Positions 1-11,096 of a DNA stretch of 64,000 nt are shown one piece after another; positions within the stretch are counted from its first letter, which is position 1; the number at the start of each line of letters is the position of its first letter. The notes below the pieces were generated by a model. It was not told the DNA's origin and searched no databases. It saw nothing but the letters and a program-made list of their open reading frames with translations. The translations under genes and the position numbers were made by a program. Source of the stretch: Fomitopsis serialis (taxonomy: Eukaryota; Basidiomycota; Agaricomycetes; Polyporales; Fomitopsidaceae); the NCBI RefSeq assembly GCF_022376445.1, contig NW_025954963.1, positions 186,001-250,000 of the forward strand, written 5' to 3'.

Positions 1-424
1 CGCCCATATCGGGATAGTTACCGCGCGTTATTCCCACGGACACGCCGTCGAGTGTTGTGGGCGGAAGGATATCTTTTTCATTCCATCGTCGTGGCTGGCG
101 CGTCCTCTGCCCAGTCGACCGCACAAATTATTCTTTCTACGCACGCGAGCCCTCGTCGCGCGCACGAGTCCTGTTATTTTCCTCGGCCATGTCGCCCGCC
201 TGAAGTTGTCCGCTCTCTGCTTCCGCCGCTCGTCCACGCCATTCCTTCCTCTCGTCTTGTAAATACGTTCTTCCTCTCTTTAACCGACTTGCTAACGTCA
301 CCTCTCCTTGTCCGTCGGCCTGACAGCAGTGCATGAGCGTCCTCCGCCAATATCGGTCCTCGACGCCCGGTCATTCCAGAATCCGCCAGAAGATTTCCCG
401 TTCGATCTTCAAACCCCCCTTTAT
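1..424. other. 5' flank of the YTH gene
   Basis: No supported gene lies here. The stretch is pyrimidine-rich (CTCTCC and TCGTC runs) toward its right end, as expected for a fungal promoter and 5' leader. The YTH reading frame is open upstream of its first ATG at 425 but has no earlier ATG, so I treat the 308-424 part as leader. Confidence 0.4.
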
Positions 425-3400
425 ATGTCGGGTAATGCCAGCAAAAATCGGCCGTCCAACGCTATGTCCGAGTCACGATCCTCTGCCTCCTCTTCCGATC
501 AGGGACGACCTGGCTCCCGAGGACGTTCCCACTCGCAGGCATCCAACCCCTCTCGCCGGCAACAGCTTCGGCAGTCCTTCCAGACCCCAATATATCCCGG
601 TCCTCCTGCGAATGCTCCCCCAGAGCCTGTCTCCCCTGCCGCCTCGCCACCCTTCCAGAGCGTCGCCGCCTCATACCAGGCCGCACCCTTCACTGCGTAT
701 GGCCAGGGCGGTCCGTTTGTAGGACAATACACGATGTCTCCACCGCCGCCCGTCAGCATGCCGCAGTACGCCTACGGCCCCCATCATCCCGGCCTGCACG
801 CCCCAGACACGAGCATGCATCCACCACAAAATCCGCTCTTGGGGTACAACCCAAACACGCTCGTGCCCATGATGCAGTCTCCACACAACCCTGTCTTCCA
901 GGGTTACGGCCGTTCGCCTGACGGCTCCTCACCCTCCAGCCACAGTCGCTCTTTTCCCGGAAGTCCCGGGCCTTCGGCTCTGTTCTCCCACTCCACTCAC
1001 TCTCACTCCCAGTCCCCAGTGCACGCCTCACCGCCCTCTCCTATGAACCCCCAGGGATCTGGCCCGCATCCCCAGACGATCCATCCGCCCCACTCCTCTC
1101 CCTATGCTGGCCAGTCGCCGTACGCGCCCTTACGGTACTCGACGCCCCCATTTCCCTACCCTCCGCACTCGTTCACGCCGTCACCCTCGCTGTATGCGCC
1201 GCACTCGTATGCCCCGTCACCTTATCCTCCGCATTCTTACACTTCCAGCCCAGACGGAAGCCAAGAAGGCCGGGGCACGTGGTGGTACCTCCCGCCTGCG
1301 CGTCCTGGACTCGCATCGGGTCAGTACGAGTCCTTTCAGAACGCCTACTCCGTGTCGTACGGGGCACCGCAGCGCGACATCGACGCGTACTCGCAGACGC
1401 CGGGCTCATCTTCGCACCCTTCGCCTGTCTACCCAGTGTCACCACGTCAGGTGCACGGCTCCGCTCCTTACTCCCCTGGGCAGGCGCTCCCTCCACCAGC
1501 CACGCCCGATCCTCTGCAACCGGCGCGTCCGCCTCCACAGGCAGATCCTTCTACGCAACGCCAGATGCCACCGGAGGCGGGTACCTCCGCCGCCTCGAGT
1601 GCTCGTTCGGGTACAGCGCAGTCCCGCAGAGGCCAGCCACGCTCAAATCCGCCTATGCAGCGCTCCGAGTGGGTCATGTGGGTCGGGAACGTGCCCTCCG
1701 ACGCGTCGTACGACGAGCTCTGGCGCTTCCTTAATCGCACGCCGACGCCGCCCGCCTCTTCGTCTGCCTCTTCGTCGAGCTCGCGAAATAATGTCTGGGG
1801 CGGCCTGATGTCCATCTTCCTCATTACGCGTTCGAACTGCGCGTTTGTGAACTTCACCAGCGAGGCGCACCTGCTTGCGGCGATCGACCACTTCAACGGG
1901 CAGCAGCTCCGGCCAGGCGACCCGCGCTGTCCGCGACTCGTGTGCCGCGTGCGCGGACGCGAGGATGACCTGAAGGCGGGCGTCGGCGGGCAGCGCGGCG
2001 CGGGCCTGCACGTACGCTGGATCCGCAACCAGAAGGAGAAGGCGGGGAGCCGGCGCGGGCGCCGGGCGAGGAAATGCGCAGTCCGACGAGCAGTGAACCG
2101 TTGACGACGCCGTCGAGTTCGCCCAGCGATCCGGCACCCTTGCTTGCGCAGCTGAACCTGAGCAGCGATGAAGAGGGCGGGAGACATCGGTACGGCCCTC
2201 ACCCGCACTCGAGCAGCTCGGGATCATATGCGAGTACGAGCTCGAGCATCCTCATGCAGCATTTTCCGAAGCGCTACTTCATCTTAAAGTCTTTGACCCA
2301 GGTACGTAGTCGGATGGATCTCCGCACTCGAGGCTGATTCACCGATAAACAGCGAGACTTGGATATCAGCGTGAAGGAAGGCCTCTGGGCCACGCAGAAG
2401 CACAACGAGCTGACGCTCGACCAGGCGTATCGGACCAGTAAGGAGGTGTATCTCATTTTCGGCGTGAATAAGAGCGGCGAGTTTTACGGCTACGCAAGGT
2501 ACGTTCACATGGGGGGCGAGGCAAGACAACACGCGCAACAATCCCCATTGACGCCGATTCTTACAGGATGGCCGGTCCGATACAACGCGGCGAGCATCGC
2601 GTTTCGTGGTCCTCGCGCGGCGACTCGCCGACTCGCCGCCGCGCCAGCCGGTCCTCGGCGGGCGGCCTCAACAGCCACCGTTCTTCAGCCCCGCGGAGCA
2701 CAGGTGGGAAGAGAGCCCGCTGCCTGTGTCGCCTGACCCTCCCTCGCAACCGCCGCCGTCGTCGTCTGCCACACGCCAGGCCCTGAAGCTGCCGACCGAG
2801 TCTGAACATGCGCCGCCCGTCACTCGGCCCCGCCTGAGATGCACCGGGCGCATCGCCAGCTGAGCAAGCCTACCGGCGGTCTCCAGCCGCAGACGGCCGA
2901 CGAAGGTAACATTCCTCGCGCAGTTACTCAGCAGTACGACCACTCGCGCTCGCTGGACATGCAGGCGCACGTCAACGAGGCCATCGCGCATGGTCCGCAG
3001 GGGTCGCCACACGAGTTCGAGCTCGACCCCAAGGAGCCTCTGAGGCACAGACGTGAGCACTCGGCCCCTACGTTGTCCGCGCCGGAGGAGGCGCGTAGGT
3101 GGGAGTCGGTACCGCAGGAGGCGCTGGACACAGTGGCGGAGGAGGAGACCAAGGCGGCACAGGACGACGCGCCGCAGACTGATAAGGAGGGCCCGTCGTG
3201 GGGCGAACCGTTCAAGGTGCAGTGGATCCGCACCGAGCGGCTACCGTTCTACCGCACACGACAGTTGCGCAACCCGTGGAATCACGACCGCGAGGTGAAG
3301 GTGTCGAGAGATGGCACGGAGTTGGAGCCGGCGGTAGGCCAGGCGTTGCTGGAGGAGTGGGACAAGCCTGCGCCGCCGTCGCCCCCTGCTGAGGCGCCCG

Positions 3401-3450
3401 TGGGGGAGCGACGGGCGAGGGGCCCCGCGACGGGGAACCCCAGCTGCTAG
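425..3450 (+). CDS. RRM and YTH domain RNA-binding protein (m6A-reader family)
   Basis: The N-terminal ~390 residues are low-complexity Pro/Ser/Tyr/His (repeated PHSY and SPYPP-like words). An RRM follows at about 1675-1970, with WVMWVGNVP as RNP2-like strand and CAFVNF as RNP1-like strand. The YTH domain then comes in pieces: KRYFILKSLT (near 2270), intron 2302-2352, DLDISVKEGLWATQ and VYLIFGVNKSGEFYGYAR, intron 2499-2566, a long disordered insert, and finally LPFYRTRQLRNPWN with VSRDGTELEP near 3240-3340. YTH proteins bind N6-methyladenosine in RNA, and WATQ supplies a candidate cage tryptophan. Three places need a change of frame with no GT-AG pair I could find: about 2041-2110, 2570-2640 and 2770-2835. 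Start is the first in-frame ATG. The family is secure; the exact protein is not. Confidence 0.82.
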
Positions 3451-4974
3451 CTCGTCAACACAGGCGCCGCCGGCTGGGGAAGGAGGATAAGACCACGAGA
3501 GGCCACCTGGTGTGTGGCGGCGCGTTTTGATCTCACTCACATTTACGACCCGAATCTGACTTGCTTTCCGCAAAATTACGCAACGCACGCACACACACGA
3601 ATCGCACGCACTGCATCCACGTCATTGCATACACATCATATACACTATTTAACACCTACTCTACTCGCGACCGCGCCCGGGCCATTCACGATGCCCCGGG
3701 TATGTCGACATTGACTAGGGTACTACTGGGATTATTGAGGTCTTACGTCTAGGGTTATTGATTGCTGCTCTTTTTGCATATCGTCGTACGTGCTCTGTTC
3801 GCTGCACCGGCATCGCTTCCTTGCTCTATGACCACTGCTAATGGTTACCAATTCGATTCAAGTTGTAGCAATAGGTAGAACGTTTGTCACACTGCTCTCT
3901 GTAATACCTCGCATTATGGCATTATACACGATCGCGCCTTGTGCGCTGGAACTGCATCATATATTGGCCCGCGCACCATATCTTTAACACCGTGGACTTC
4001 GGCTGATTATTTCTGCCAATGCGCCCGATCCCCGAGCTTTGTTCGTCAGCATCTTCAGCTGAGCTGAGCATGACACCAAGATAATCGATGTCTGCACTTG
4101 TTACACCAGTTCTGAATTCGCGCTGCGAGAAGCATCACTCATTATGTATTCTAGCATACTATGTTGATGAAGGTGAGATCTTACATGCATGACGTTCAGC
4201 TTCCAGGCTGAAGCACGTAGCGTTCCAGCTCGTCAAGAGTAGCAACAGATGCCGCGGCAAGCGGAGCGACCAAAGAGCGATGGACCGCGCCCTTCGGGCT
4301 TTGGGCATCCCAGACTTCAAGGTACCCAGCCCGACGGCGCGCGACCCGATCAAGCCATCATGTGGCCGACGCGCGTATACGAACAACCAGGGCGGGCGTT
4401 GTGCGCGGCTCGGGCATCTCGGGAGGCGACGCCTTTAGATCCTGTCCCGATATGGCTGCTATGCCCGAAGGGCACCACTCCGGCGGACCGCCGCATCTAG
4501 TACTGTACATAAGCACCAGGTGCGGAAGCTCCTGTTCGTTCGACTTGGGTAGCCACAGCAGCGGGAAAGACCACCGACGATCGCAAGTTTGGCGAGGTTT
4601 CGGACCCGGGACGGCTGCTCAATGAAGAGTGATTACGACCAGGCGCGGGCCCGGCGATCGAATGGCAATTTTGTTGGCGTCAGGAATTTCAGCATCGCGA
4701 AGGTGCGAGCATTACTAACGCTGCAAATTCCAGACATTGAAATACCAGTCAATCGCTCAGCTCGCAAACATATTACTGTAAGACCACATCAACATGTTGT
4801 AATCGAAGGAGTCCGATATTTTTCATTCTCCAAGTCCAGCAGAGGACTGTATCTAGTAGGTGGTAAGTATAGGGTACATCGGCTCGGGACGCCAGTGAGG
4901 GTGTAGTAGTGGATGTATGTCGTGCTGGTTCAGAAAGAGAAGAAAAGCAATAAACAAGAAGCTCGGCCCGTCCA
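3451..4974. other. Intergenic, no supported gene
   Basis: Holds the 3' flank of the YTH gene (CA-rich near 3580-3640) and several short open frames on the + strand between 4249 and 4906. None shows a recognisable family, a start context or a splice pattern that I would defend. Confidence 0.3.
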
Positions 4975-6650
4975 TCAAGTCCGGGTATACACAGAGCAAG
5001 GGGAGCGGGGCAGAGGCGAGATGCAACAACAACAACGTAAGCAAGGAGGATCTAGCGGGACGGTGGGAGGGGATCGCAGAGGTTGGGAGAGGTGCTGAAG
5101 CTCCTGGAGTACGTAGAATGCAGTGCAAGCGGGGCCGAGGTCGTCAGGTATCATTACAGCGATAGCGGGAGTCCTTGAGTGTATGTGATCTACAGAGGAA
5201 GCGATGATACGAGTAGGTGCAGCAGGAACGCTGCAGCAAGCGGAGCCCATGGTGATGCTGTTCGCCATGAGATTGCACCCCTGTGGCACCAGAACGTCAG
5301 GCATACCGTATGCATTTCGTGGCATGAAGACATACGAGTTCTGGGGCGCCGTGACGATCTTCACTGTGAGCACCGCAATGAAGCCGTCGTCCGAGTTTGT
5401 CACGTTGTTGGACGTCGTGAGGTTGTGGTTCACGGCGTAACTCGTGTTCGGCGCGTATCCGTACAAGTACAGGGCAGTTGTTTCGTACGTGTACCCGTCA
5501 TATGACGTCTGCCCTGTGTACGATGTACCATTCGAGACGTTGGCAGTGGGAATAATGTGGGTTTGGTTGGTGATATTGCCGATGAGCCAGTCTCGACCCA
5601 GGTTGTAGCTGGTAGAACCACCGGTGTTTAATCATCGCGCAGGATAGGATGTTGCATGCGTTAGGACTCACCCATTGAACACAATGTCATGACCGTCTTC
5701 GCCCGACTCAGCAAACGGAATGATAAAATTTGCGCATCACGTACCTGTTTCGGGAAGCTCATATGATGCCGCCATGAACACCGCACCACTGATGTTTCGT
5801 TATACAGTGGTTAGGATCTAAAAGGCAAACGCACGTGTCATGCTGTTCCCATTCTGTATCCAATACCGGAAATGGCTTCCACCCTGTATCGTCTCCTGGC
5901 ACGTACCCAACTCGGGATCCCCGTAGTCCCACCGTATCTCAGCGGTTTGGTTAGCTGCGAGTAGAAGTTAGTGTCCAAGCCAATCGCCAGTAGTGGGCGA
6001 CACAGCGCTCACTAGACCCATTCCCGTCCCCCAAATCCGCTCTTTGTGGAGTGCCGTCGTGCTGACCGAGACATTCTGTCGAATACCCGAAAGAACTGCC
6101 TGCAGTCAGTTATCCCTGCACGGAGTGAAGGAACGAAAACACGCACACAAAGTAGTTCAAAAGCCCTCCGTCTGGCTCTTGGTTGACAAGCACTGTCGAG
6201 TCTGAGTCTCCTGAGATGACGACATTGATTGCCTCGCCCTGGCCCGGAGGAAAGGTGCCGTCTACTTGCTGCGGTCACGAGGCGCATGTCAGTTTCAGGC
6301 ATCAATACGTCGAGTGCCGTGGACGTATTGCCGGAAGTCCATCGGTCGAAGAGAGCAGCCAAACGCACCGTGAGCCAGCTCCCGCCATTATCCGTCGGGT
6401 TGTAGAAACCGGGCGCAGGCACGCTGGCCCGTCGCCAAAACGGGCTTGGGGGCGCTCCGCGCGCGTCGAGCCGGGCGTCGGGGCTTGGGCTAGCATGAGC
6501 AGGAGCGATGGGGGACTGAGGGCGAGGAAAAGCCAGGCGAGGGAGGCCATCGTCGCTGGGAGACGGCAGTGGGAGAGAGAGGAGAAGAAGGAGCGAAGAG
6601 AGCGAGCTGGGCGTCGTGAGACGGGCGATTGTGTATGCCCAATTTGGCAA
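4975..6650 (-). CDS. Predicted secreted glycoprotein of an Agaricomycete family, function unknown
   Basis: Read on the minus strand. Exon 1 (6650-6369) has a leucine-rich h-region (SSLLLLLSLPLP) and ends FYNPTDNGGSWLT. Intron 6368-6269. Exon 2 reads DGTFPPGQGEAINVVISG and GGLLNYF, ending at 6147. Exon 3 starts at 6095 with STECLGQHDG and ADLGDGNG. Later exons give RWDYGDPELGTCQETIQGG, HFRYWIQNG, FMAASYELP, then YNLGRDWLIGNITNQ and a tail with several N-x-S/T sites. This block order matches secreted proteins seen repeatedly in polypores and relatives; no enzymatic motif is visible. Two uncertainties remain. One exon junction near 5840 does not keep frame. The N-terminus has a rival signal peptide in another frame, starting at 6550. 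The 3' end past about 5200 is also uncertain. Confidence 0.6.
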
Positions 6651-7976
6651 GCGCCCACGGGTCCCCCACAGCCGCTCGACACTGTTCTATTCTCGGCGAC
6701 CAGCCCACCGTACTGCGAATAGGGATTGCTCTGCTGCGTTCACTTCGGCCTCTTCGCGCTGCAGCGGGGTGCACTCGCGTCCGTCGTCAGCGAAAACGCA
6801 GCTTCAGCCACCGCGGCAGATCACCCCGTCCCGATGTATCTACTTATGACCGTGCTTGGCGTCTGCAACCGTACACAGTACTTGTACCGCCTCCTTGCTC
6901 ATTCTCATGGCTACAGCATGTTGCGGCGCGCAGTGGTCTCAGGCTGGGCATGGCTCGTTGTCGCTGGTGTTGCTCGCCGCATCGCACAGGCGCTGCTGGT
7001 GGACGGAGAACGTCGGCCGTCCTGCCAGTGGTACGCTTGCGATGCGGCTTCGGTGCGGTCTACGCCGGAGTTCACTGACAACATGACACGGTTCCCATCC
7101 TCGACCGTGCAGCGACCATGCCCCGCATATCCAGCAACATGTGTAGGCGCCGTTGTGCACGATGAGCTCGACAGGCTGCGACCCCCGGGAGGTGGAGAGG
7201 TATGTTGTCATCTGCAGGCGAATCCAAGGCACGCCAGCATTACGCGAACGTAAGTGTGGTGGGGTGGCGGAGCAGGGTATTTGGGATGGCCAGTGTCTGA
7301 CCTCTCTGATACATATTCAGCCGAAGGGCTTCCCTCCCTCGGTGCCACTGAACGTCCGCCAGGCTAATCCTCAAGTCGCTGTTAGGCTGTCTGATGTTGG
7401 GAGAAAGGGGTCCTTTGTGCAGCGCGCTCTAGCGACGCGCGACGCATTAGAGCCTGACTGTTTCGACTACTCTTCAAGCTCAAAGACGATCAATATCTTG
7501 GCTATACCTGCAAGCTCATTCAAACATGGCTCATCGTGATAGGAACAACCAAAGGCGGATTGTTCATCTGGGGCCTATTCAATTGAGCTCGAACAAGTGA
7601 TGAGCTTGGTGCCTCCCAGTCGTTCGTGTTAGGGCCAAGACATTCTGTTCTTGATTCTAACAACAGAAACCCGTACTGATCCTTGGGTCTACGGCGGAGA
7701 CTCTACACATACCTGAACCATAGAGTCATGCTGACCTCGCGAGAGCATACAGGCTCTGGGCCTTTCATGATCGCGCTCAATTGCAACATGTTTAGTTACT
7801 TATCCTGTACAGTCGTACGTGGCATAGCTTCATTGTTACACTATCAACAATTACAATATCAGCAGCAGAGCAGATGAAGCAGAGTAGACGACATGGCAGA
7901 GGCCATGAATCGTAGCAATGGAGAGATTGGAAAGAGAGCGGATGGGTACGTGTCCAGCACGCACGTGTATAATCGA
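6651..7976. other. Intergenic, no supported gene
   Basis: Short open frames occur on both strands between 6726 and 7540. None is recognisable and none extends convincingly across introns. The left end must hold the promoter of the secreted-protein gene; the right end is the 3' flank of the unknown gene at 7977. Confidence 0.3.
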
Positions 7977-8643
7977 CTATGGAGGGCACATCCCGATGAA
8001 CATGTCCTTGGTTCGCAGTTGCGCTTCGTAGGTAGGTTCCACGACCTCTCGCGTCGGCGTTCGGCTAGACATTATTGGATCGATGCCAAACTCGGCCAGC
8101 ATGTTGTTTTTGTACTGCCTGACGACGCGCGATAGACTCAGCATGGTGCGGCCACGATGGGACTACTATGAGTGACTTACATGGCCTCATCACGCTGCGC
8201 TGAAGTCAAGGTGAACATCCGTTCGCTAACGGGCGGAGAAATTCTCGCCAAGCTCAGCTGGTGTGGGTGCCGAGTCAGCTTGAATTTGGAGCCCCGCAAG
8301 TTCCTGCGCGAGTCTAGGACAGATAGTCAGTTGGCCACATCCCCTCGACCCGAGGATCTACATACTCGATGTTGACCGTGGCCTTCGCAAAATAGTTCTT
8401 CTCTTCGTACTCGAACACCGGGGCTGGCTTGCCAAAGAGGGGGCCGGGGACATCTGGGTCAATCGTCATTCGATGGAATGATGCCATAACACTATGGGGT
8501 TCAAGGCGTGTGAGCATCCATATGTGGCGAGCGCGTTAGACGACGCACTCATCAAGAGGAAATTGCTTCTTGAAGTCCTCGATCCAGTCCTTGATCCCCT
8601 TCGTCTGCTCCTCCAACTCGTTCCAGTCCGCGGCTTGCGCCAT
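7977..8643 (-). CDS. Unrecognised small multi-exon gene, frame-disrupted
   Basis: Exon 1 starts at ATG 8643 and reads MAQAADWNELEEQTKGIKDW then IEDFKKQFPLD. A GT-AG intron at 8548-8492 joins it in frame to a second exon with VMASFHRMTIDPDVPGP, LFGKPAPVFEYEEKNYF and EYVDPRVEGMWPTDYLS, which meets a TAG near 8326. Beyond that stop a coherent protein continues only if the frame changes: RLAQELAGLQIQADSAP and ELGENFSAR in one frame, then ERMFTLTSAQRDEAM in another. An intron (donor GTAAGT near 8190) then leads to a last exon with RVVRQYKNNMLAEFGI and EAQLRTKDMFIGMCPP, stopping at 7977. The amino-acid texture looks like a real, soluble, cytoplasmic protein of about 190 residues. I do not recognise the family. 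Confidence 0.45.
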
Positions 8644-9734
8644 CCTCAGGAAGACTCCGGCTCAGGTCGGTAGGAAATGAGGGACTTGTACGCAGACGGA
8701 CCCACACGAGCTGCGCCCTTTTATGCCAAAACTGAAACCTAATCGATGTGCCACAAATCATGGCACGGCCTATCATGGCTGCTTCTTGTGGTCGCGACCA
8801 CAGAACAAGGTTGTCCTTCATTCCCTCTTTGGTCCGGAGAAGGCCCGCGTGATCTTCTGAATCTCAGAAGGTCGCCACGATGAACAAGAATTGCCTTTTA
8901 GGGCGCGGTCATTATCTTTGACCTGTCGCGCCATCGAGATTCGAGATTGACATACTTACTAGTACTTACTGCACTGAGTACACGAGGCATTCGAGCCGTT
9001 GATAACACCGCCGGACACGCAGTCCAGAATGTCTATGTCCGACAGTCGAAGCCGAGGAGTGTACGAGGAGCTGCAACCCATTGCATCACCCCAGTAATCC
9101 GATACCATTGAGGGTAGAATTGAGTGATTATCGAGTACACGTAGGAGGAGGAGGAGGAGGAGGAGGAGGAGGAGGAAGGGACTGCTTAGCTTAGCGCGCA
9201 ACGGGAGACAAAACACGCATCCTTCACGTGCCGCGCCACAGACGCGACGCGTCGCTTGCCAAGTTGCCATCCCTTCAGCTTCACTTGGCAGCCTCAGGAA
9301 TTTTCAACTCCATACTAAACATCGTAGTGCTGTACTGATACGTTGCGCCGGCTGTTACTACCTGTACGCATTGGCACGCGGCATACACATCTCCGGTAAG
9401 CTATGCGACCATCCCTTTGTTCCTCATATGTCATTGCTTACCGTTTTCACAACGTCTGATAGTGACTAGCCTCTCGGACGCGTCTCTACTTCTCAGTGTC
9501 TACTCGCTGCACACGCACAGGTATCTGGATCTTTTGGCACTATCCCGCCATTCATTACCCTGTGTTGCAAACACACGACCTACGCGGTATCCCGTTCAAT
9601 CAGGGAGCCTACCGTTGCAAGCTCAAGGTGAGACGCCACGAGGAGACTATACCGTCTGGGCATAGCTAATGAGTCACACGCTGGCATTTATGACCCCATT
9701 AAGTAGCGTACCCCTCAGGTATTCTCACGTGAAC
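8644..9734. other. Intergenic with a GGA microsatellite
   Basis: Contains the flanks of the genes at 7977 and 9735 and a trinucleotide repeat at 9143-9175. The leucine-run open frame on the minus strand here is produced by that repeat and is not a gene. Confidence 0.35.
9143..9175. repeat. (AGG)11 microsatellite
   Basis: Eleven uninterrupted AGG triplets followed by AA. It lies between genes. Read on the minus strand it is (CCT)n, a polypyrimidine tract. Confidence 0.95.
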
Positions 9735-10741
9735 ATGGATGTGGACTCTAGCAAAGACAACGAACGCCCGGTTCCGGAAACGCGCAATGCCCCTCCACCT
9801 TTCAACAAAAGCACCGCAGATGTGATTCTCAGATCATCGAACGGGGTCGACTTCCGCGTTCGGAAAGCTATCCTGTCGGAGGCATCTTCCGTCTTCGAAG
9901 ATATGTTCAGTCTACCCCAGCCAACCGACCATTCGAATGGACCTACGAATAATGGGTCTTCTGGAGATACGAGTGCAGACTCGGAGTATAAGGACGGGCT
10001 TCCGGTCATCGTCGTTCAGGAACAAAGTTTCACCCTGGACAGACTGCTGCGCCTTTGCTATCCCGTCCCGAAACTTCCACTTCACACCATCGACATCCTG
10101 TCACCAGTCCTCACTGCGGCCATCAAGTATGCCATGGACGATATCACGCTTATCATTCGGGAAGATCTGCGAACCTCGCCAGGAAGCTCCCCGTACGCAC
10201 CTACTGCCTGGCCGTACACCATGGGTTCGTGGAAGAGGCCGAGGAAGCTGCAAGGGCGACGTTGAAGCTCCCCCGGCGCATGCTGTACACCTCCATACCC
10301 GGAATCCCGGAGCTGGACCTCGTTGACGGCAAGGCACCTCTTCTCCTGCTCGACTACCACCAGCGCTGCTCCGATGCACTGTCTAGTCTCAGAGTGCGTC
10401 TACCGTTCTTATCGCGTGATTGGACGTGGTTCAAGTGCACCGCGGAGGGAGATGTGTGCCCTTTGGGAGACCATCAATACATATTGGCCGATGGAACGTC
10501 CGAAGAACCCGCCAAGTGGTGGTCAGAATATATGCGGGCAGCAGTCGATAAACTCGAGGATACCCCGTCTAGCGAGGAGGTTCGATCGGACACGCAATTG
10601 TTTGAAACGGCACTCAAGAAAGCATACGGATGCGAATCGTGCAGAGAAACTGCGCTGCAACAAATGCGCATCTTTACTGTGCGGTTGATGGACTACATTG
10701 ATACGCAAGTGTCCAAGGTCAGGACCGAGGCCTTCTGTTGA
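9735..10741 (+). CDS. BTB/POZ domain protein
   Basis: The N-terminus begins MDVDSSKDNERPVPE; an in-frame ATG also exists at 9669. It leads into a BTB fold: STADVILRSSNGVDFRVRK, AILSEASSVFEDMFSLP, then VIVVQEQSFTLDRLLRLCYP. This D-V-x-L...F-x-V-x-K pattern is the common form in Agaricomycete BTB proteins, where the domain dimerises and can recruit cullin-3; the partner is unknown. After about 10165 the protein continues in the next frame (ARKLPVRTYCLAV, FVEEAEEAARATLKLP, a WWSEYMRAAVDKL helix), ending at 10741. Restoring one base in ACCTCGCC near 10168 would give one protein of about 335 residues. Such genes are usually numerous, lineage-expanded families in mushrooms. Confidence 0.75.
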
Positions 10742-11096
10742 GCGAACCGTTGGTTGACATAGTGACTTATGCACGTCCTGATTTGGTGAAGATCCCGCTG
10801 TCTTTACCTGACAATTTACGCCCGGCAACGCGAGGTGATCGTCGACGTCTTAAAACGCTGGCCGAAGAAAAGCTACGGTTTCAATTAAATGTTTATCAAA
10901 TTCATGTATAACCGAGAAACAATACTGGATCCATGCCGACTGACAGTACGTGCGACGACCGTATTGCATGTTTGAGTATATACAACGGTCGTCCACAGAC
11001 ACGACCTTATATAATCATGCGAGTTATCAAATCTGAAACGTCCCGATCTGAAGGCTCGATTCTATTGGCCCGTGACAAACATACATCCTACGGATA
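10742..11096. other. 3' flanks of the BTB gene and of P450 copy 1
   Basis: No gene. From about 10835 the sequence resembles 19690-19870 (shared CGCTGGC..AAGAA and AGCTACGGTT words, and GTAC..ACGACNNCCGTATTG), so it is the downstream edge of the duplicated unit. Confidence 0.5.

Noticed and set aside
1468..2227. Long minus-strand frames opposite the RRM
   Set aside because: They are GC-rich shadows of the YTH gene, with Arg/Ala-rich text and no domain.
6726..7253. 175-codon + strand frame and its minus-strand counterpart
   Set aside because: No recognisable motif and no consistent splice borders, so left as intergenic.
8959..9270. Minus-strand frame with a run of leucines resembling a signal peptide
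   Set aside because: The leucines come from the AGG microsatellite; the remainder has no support.
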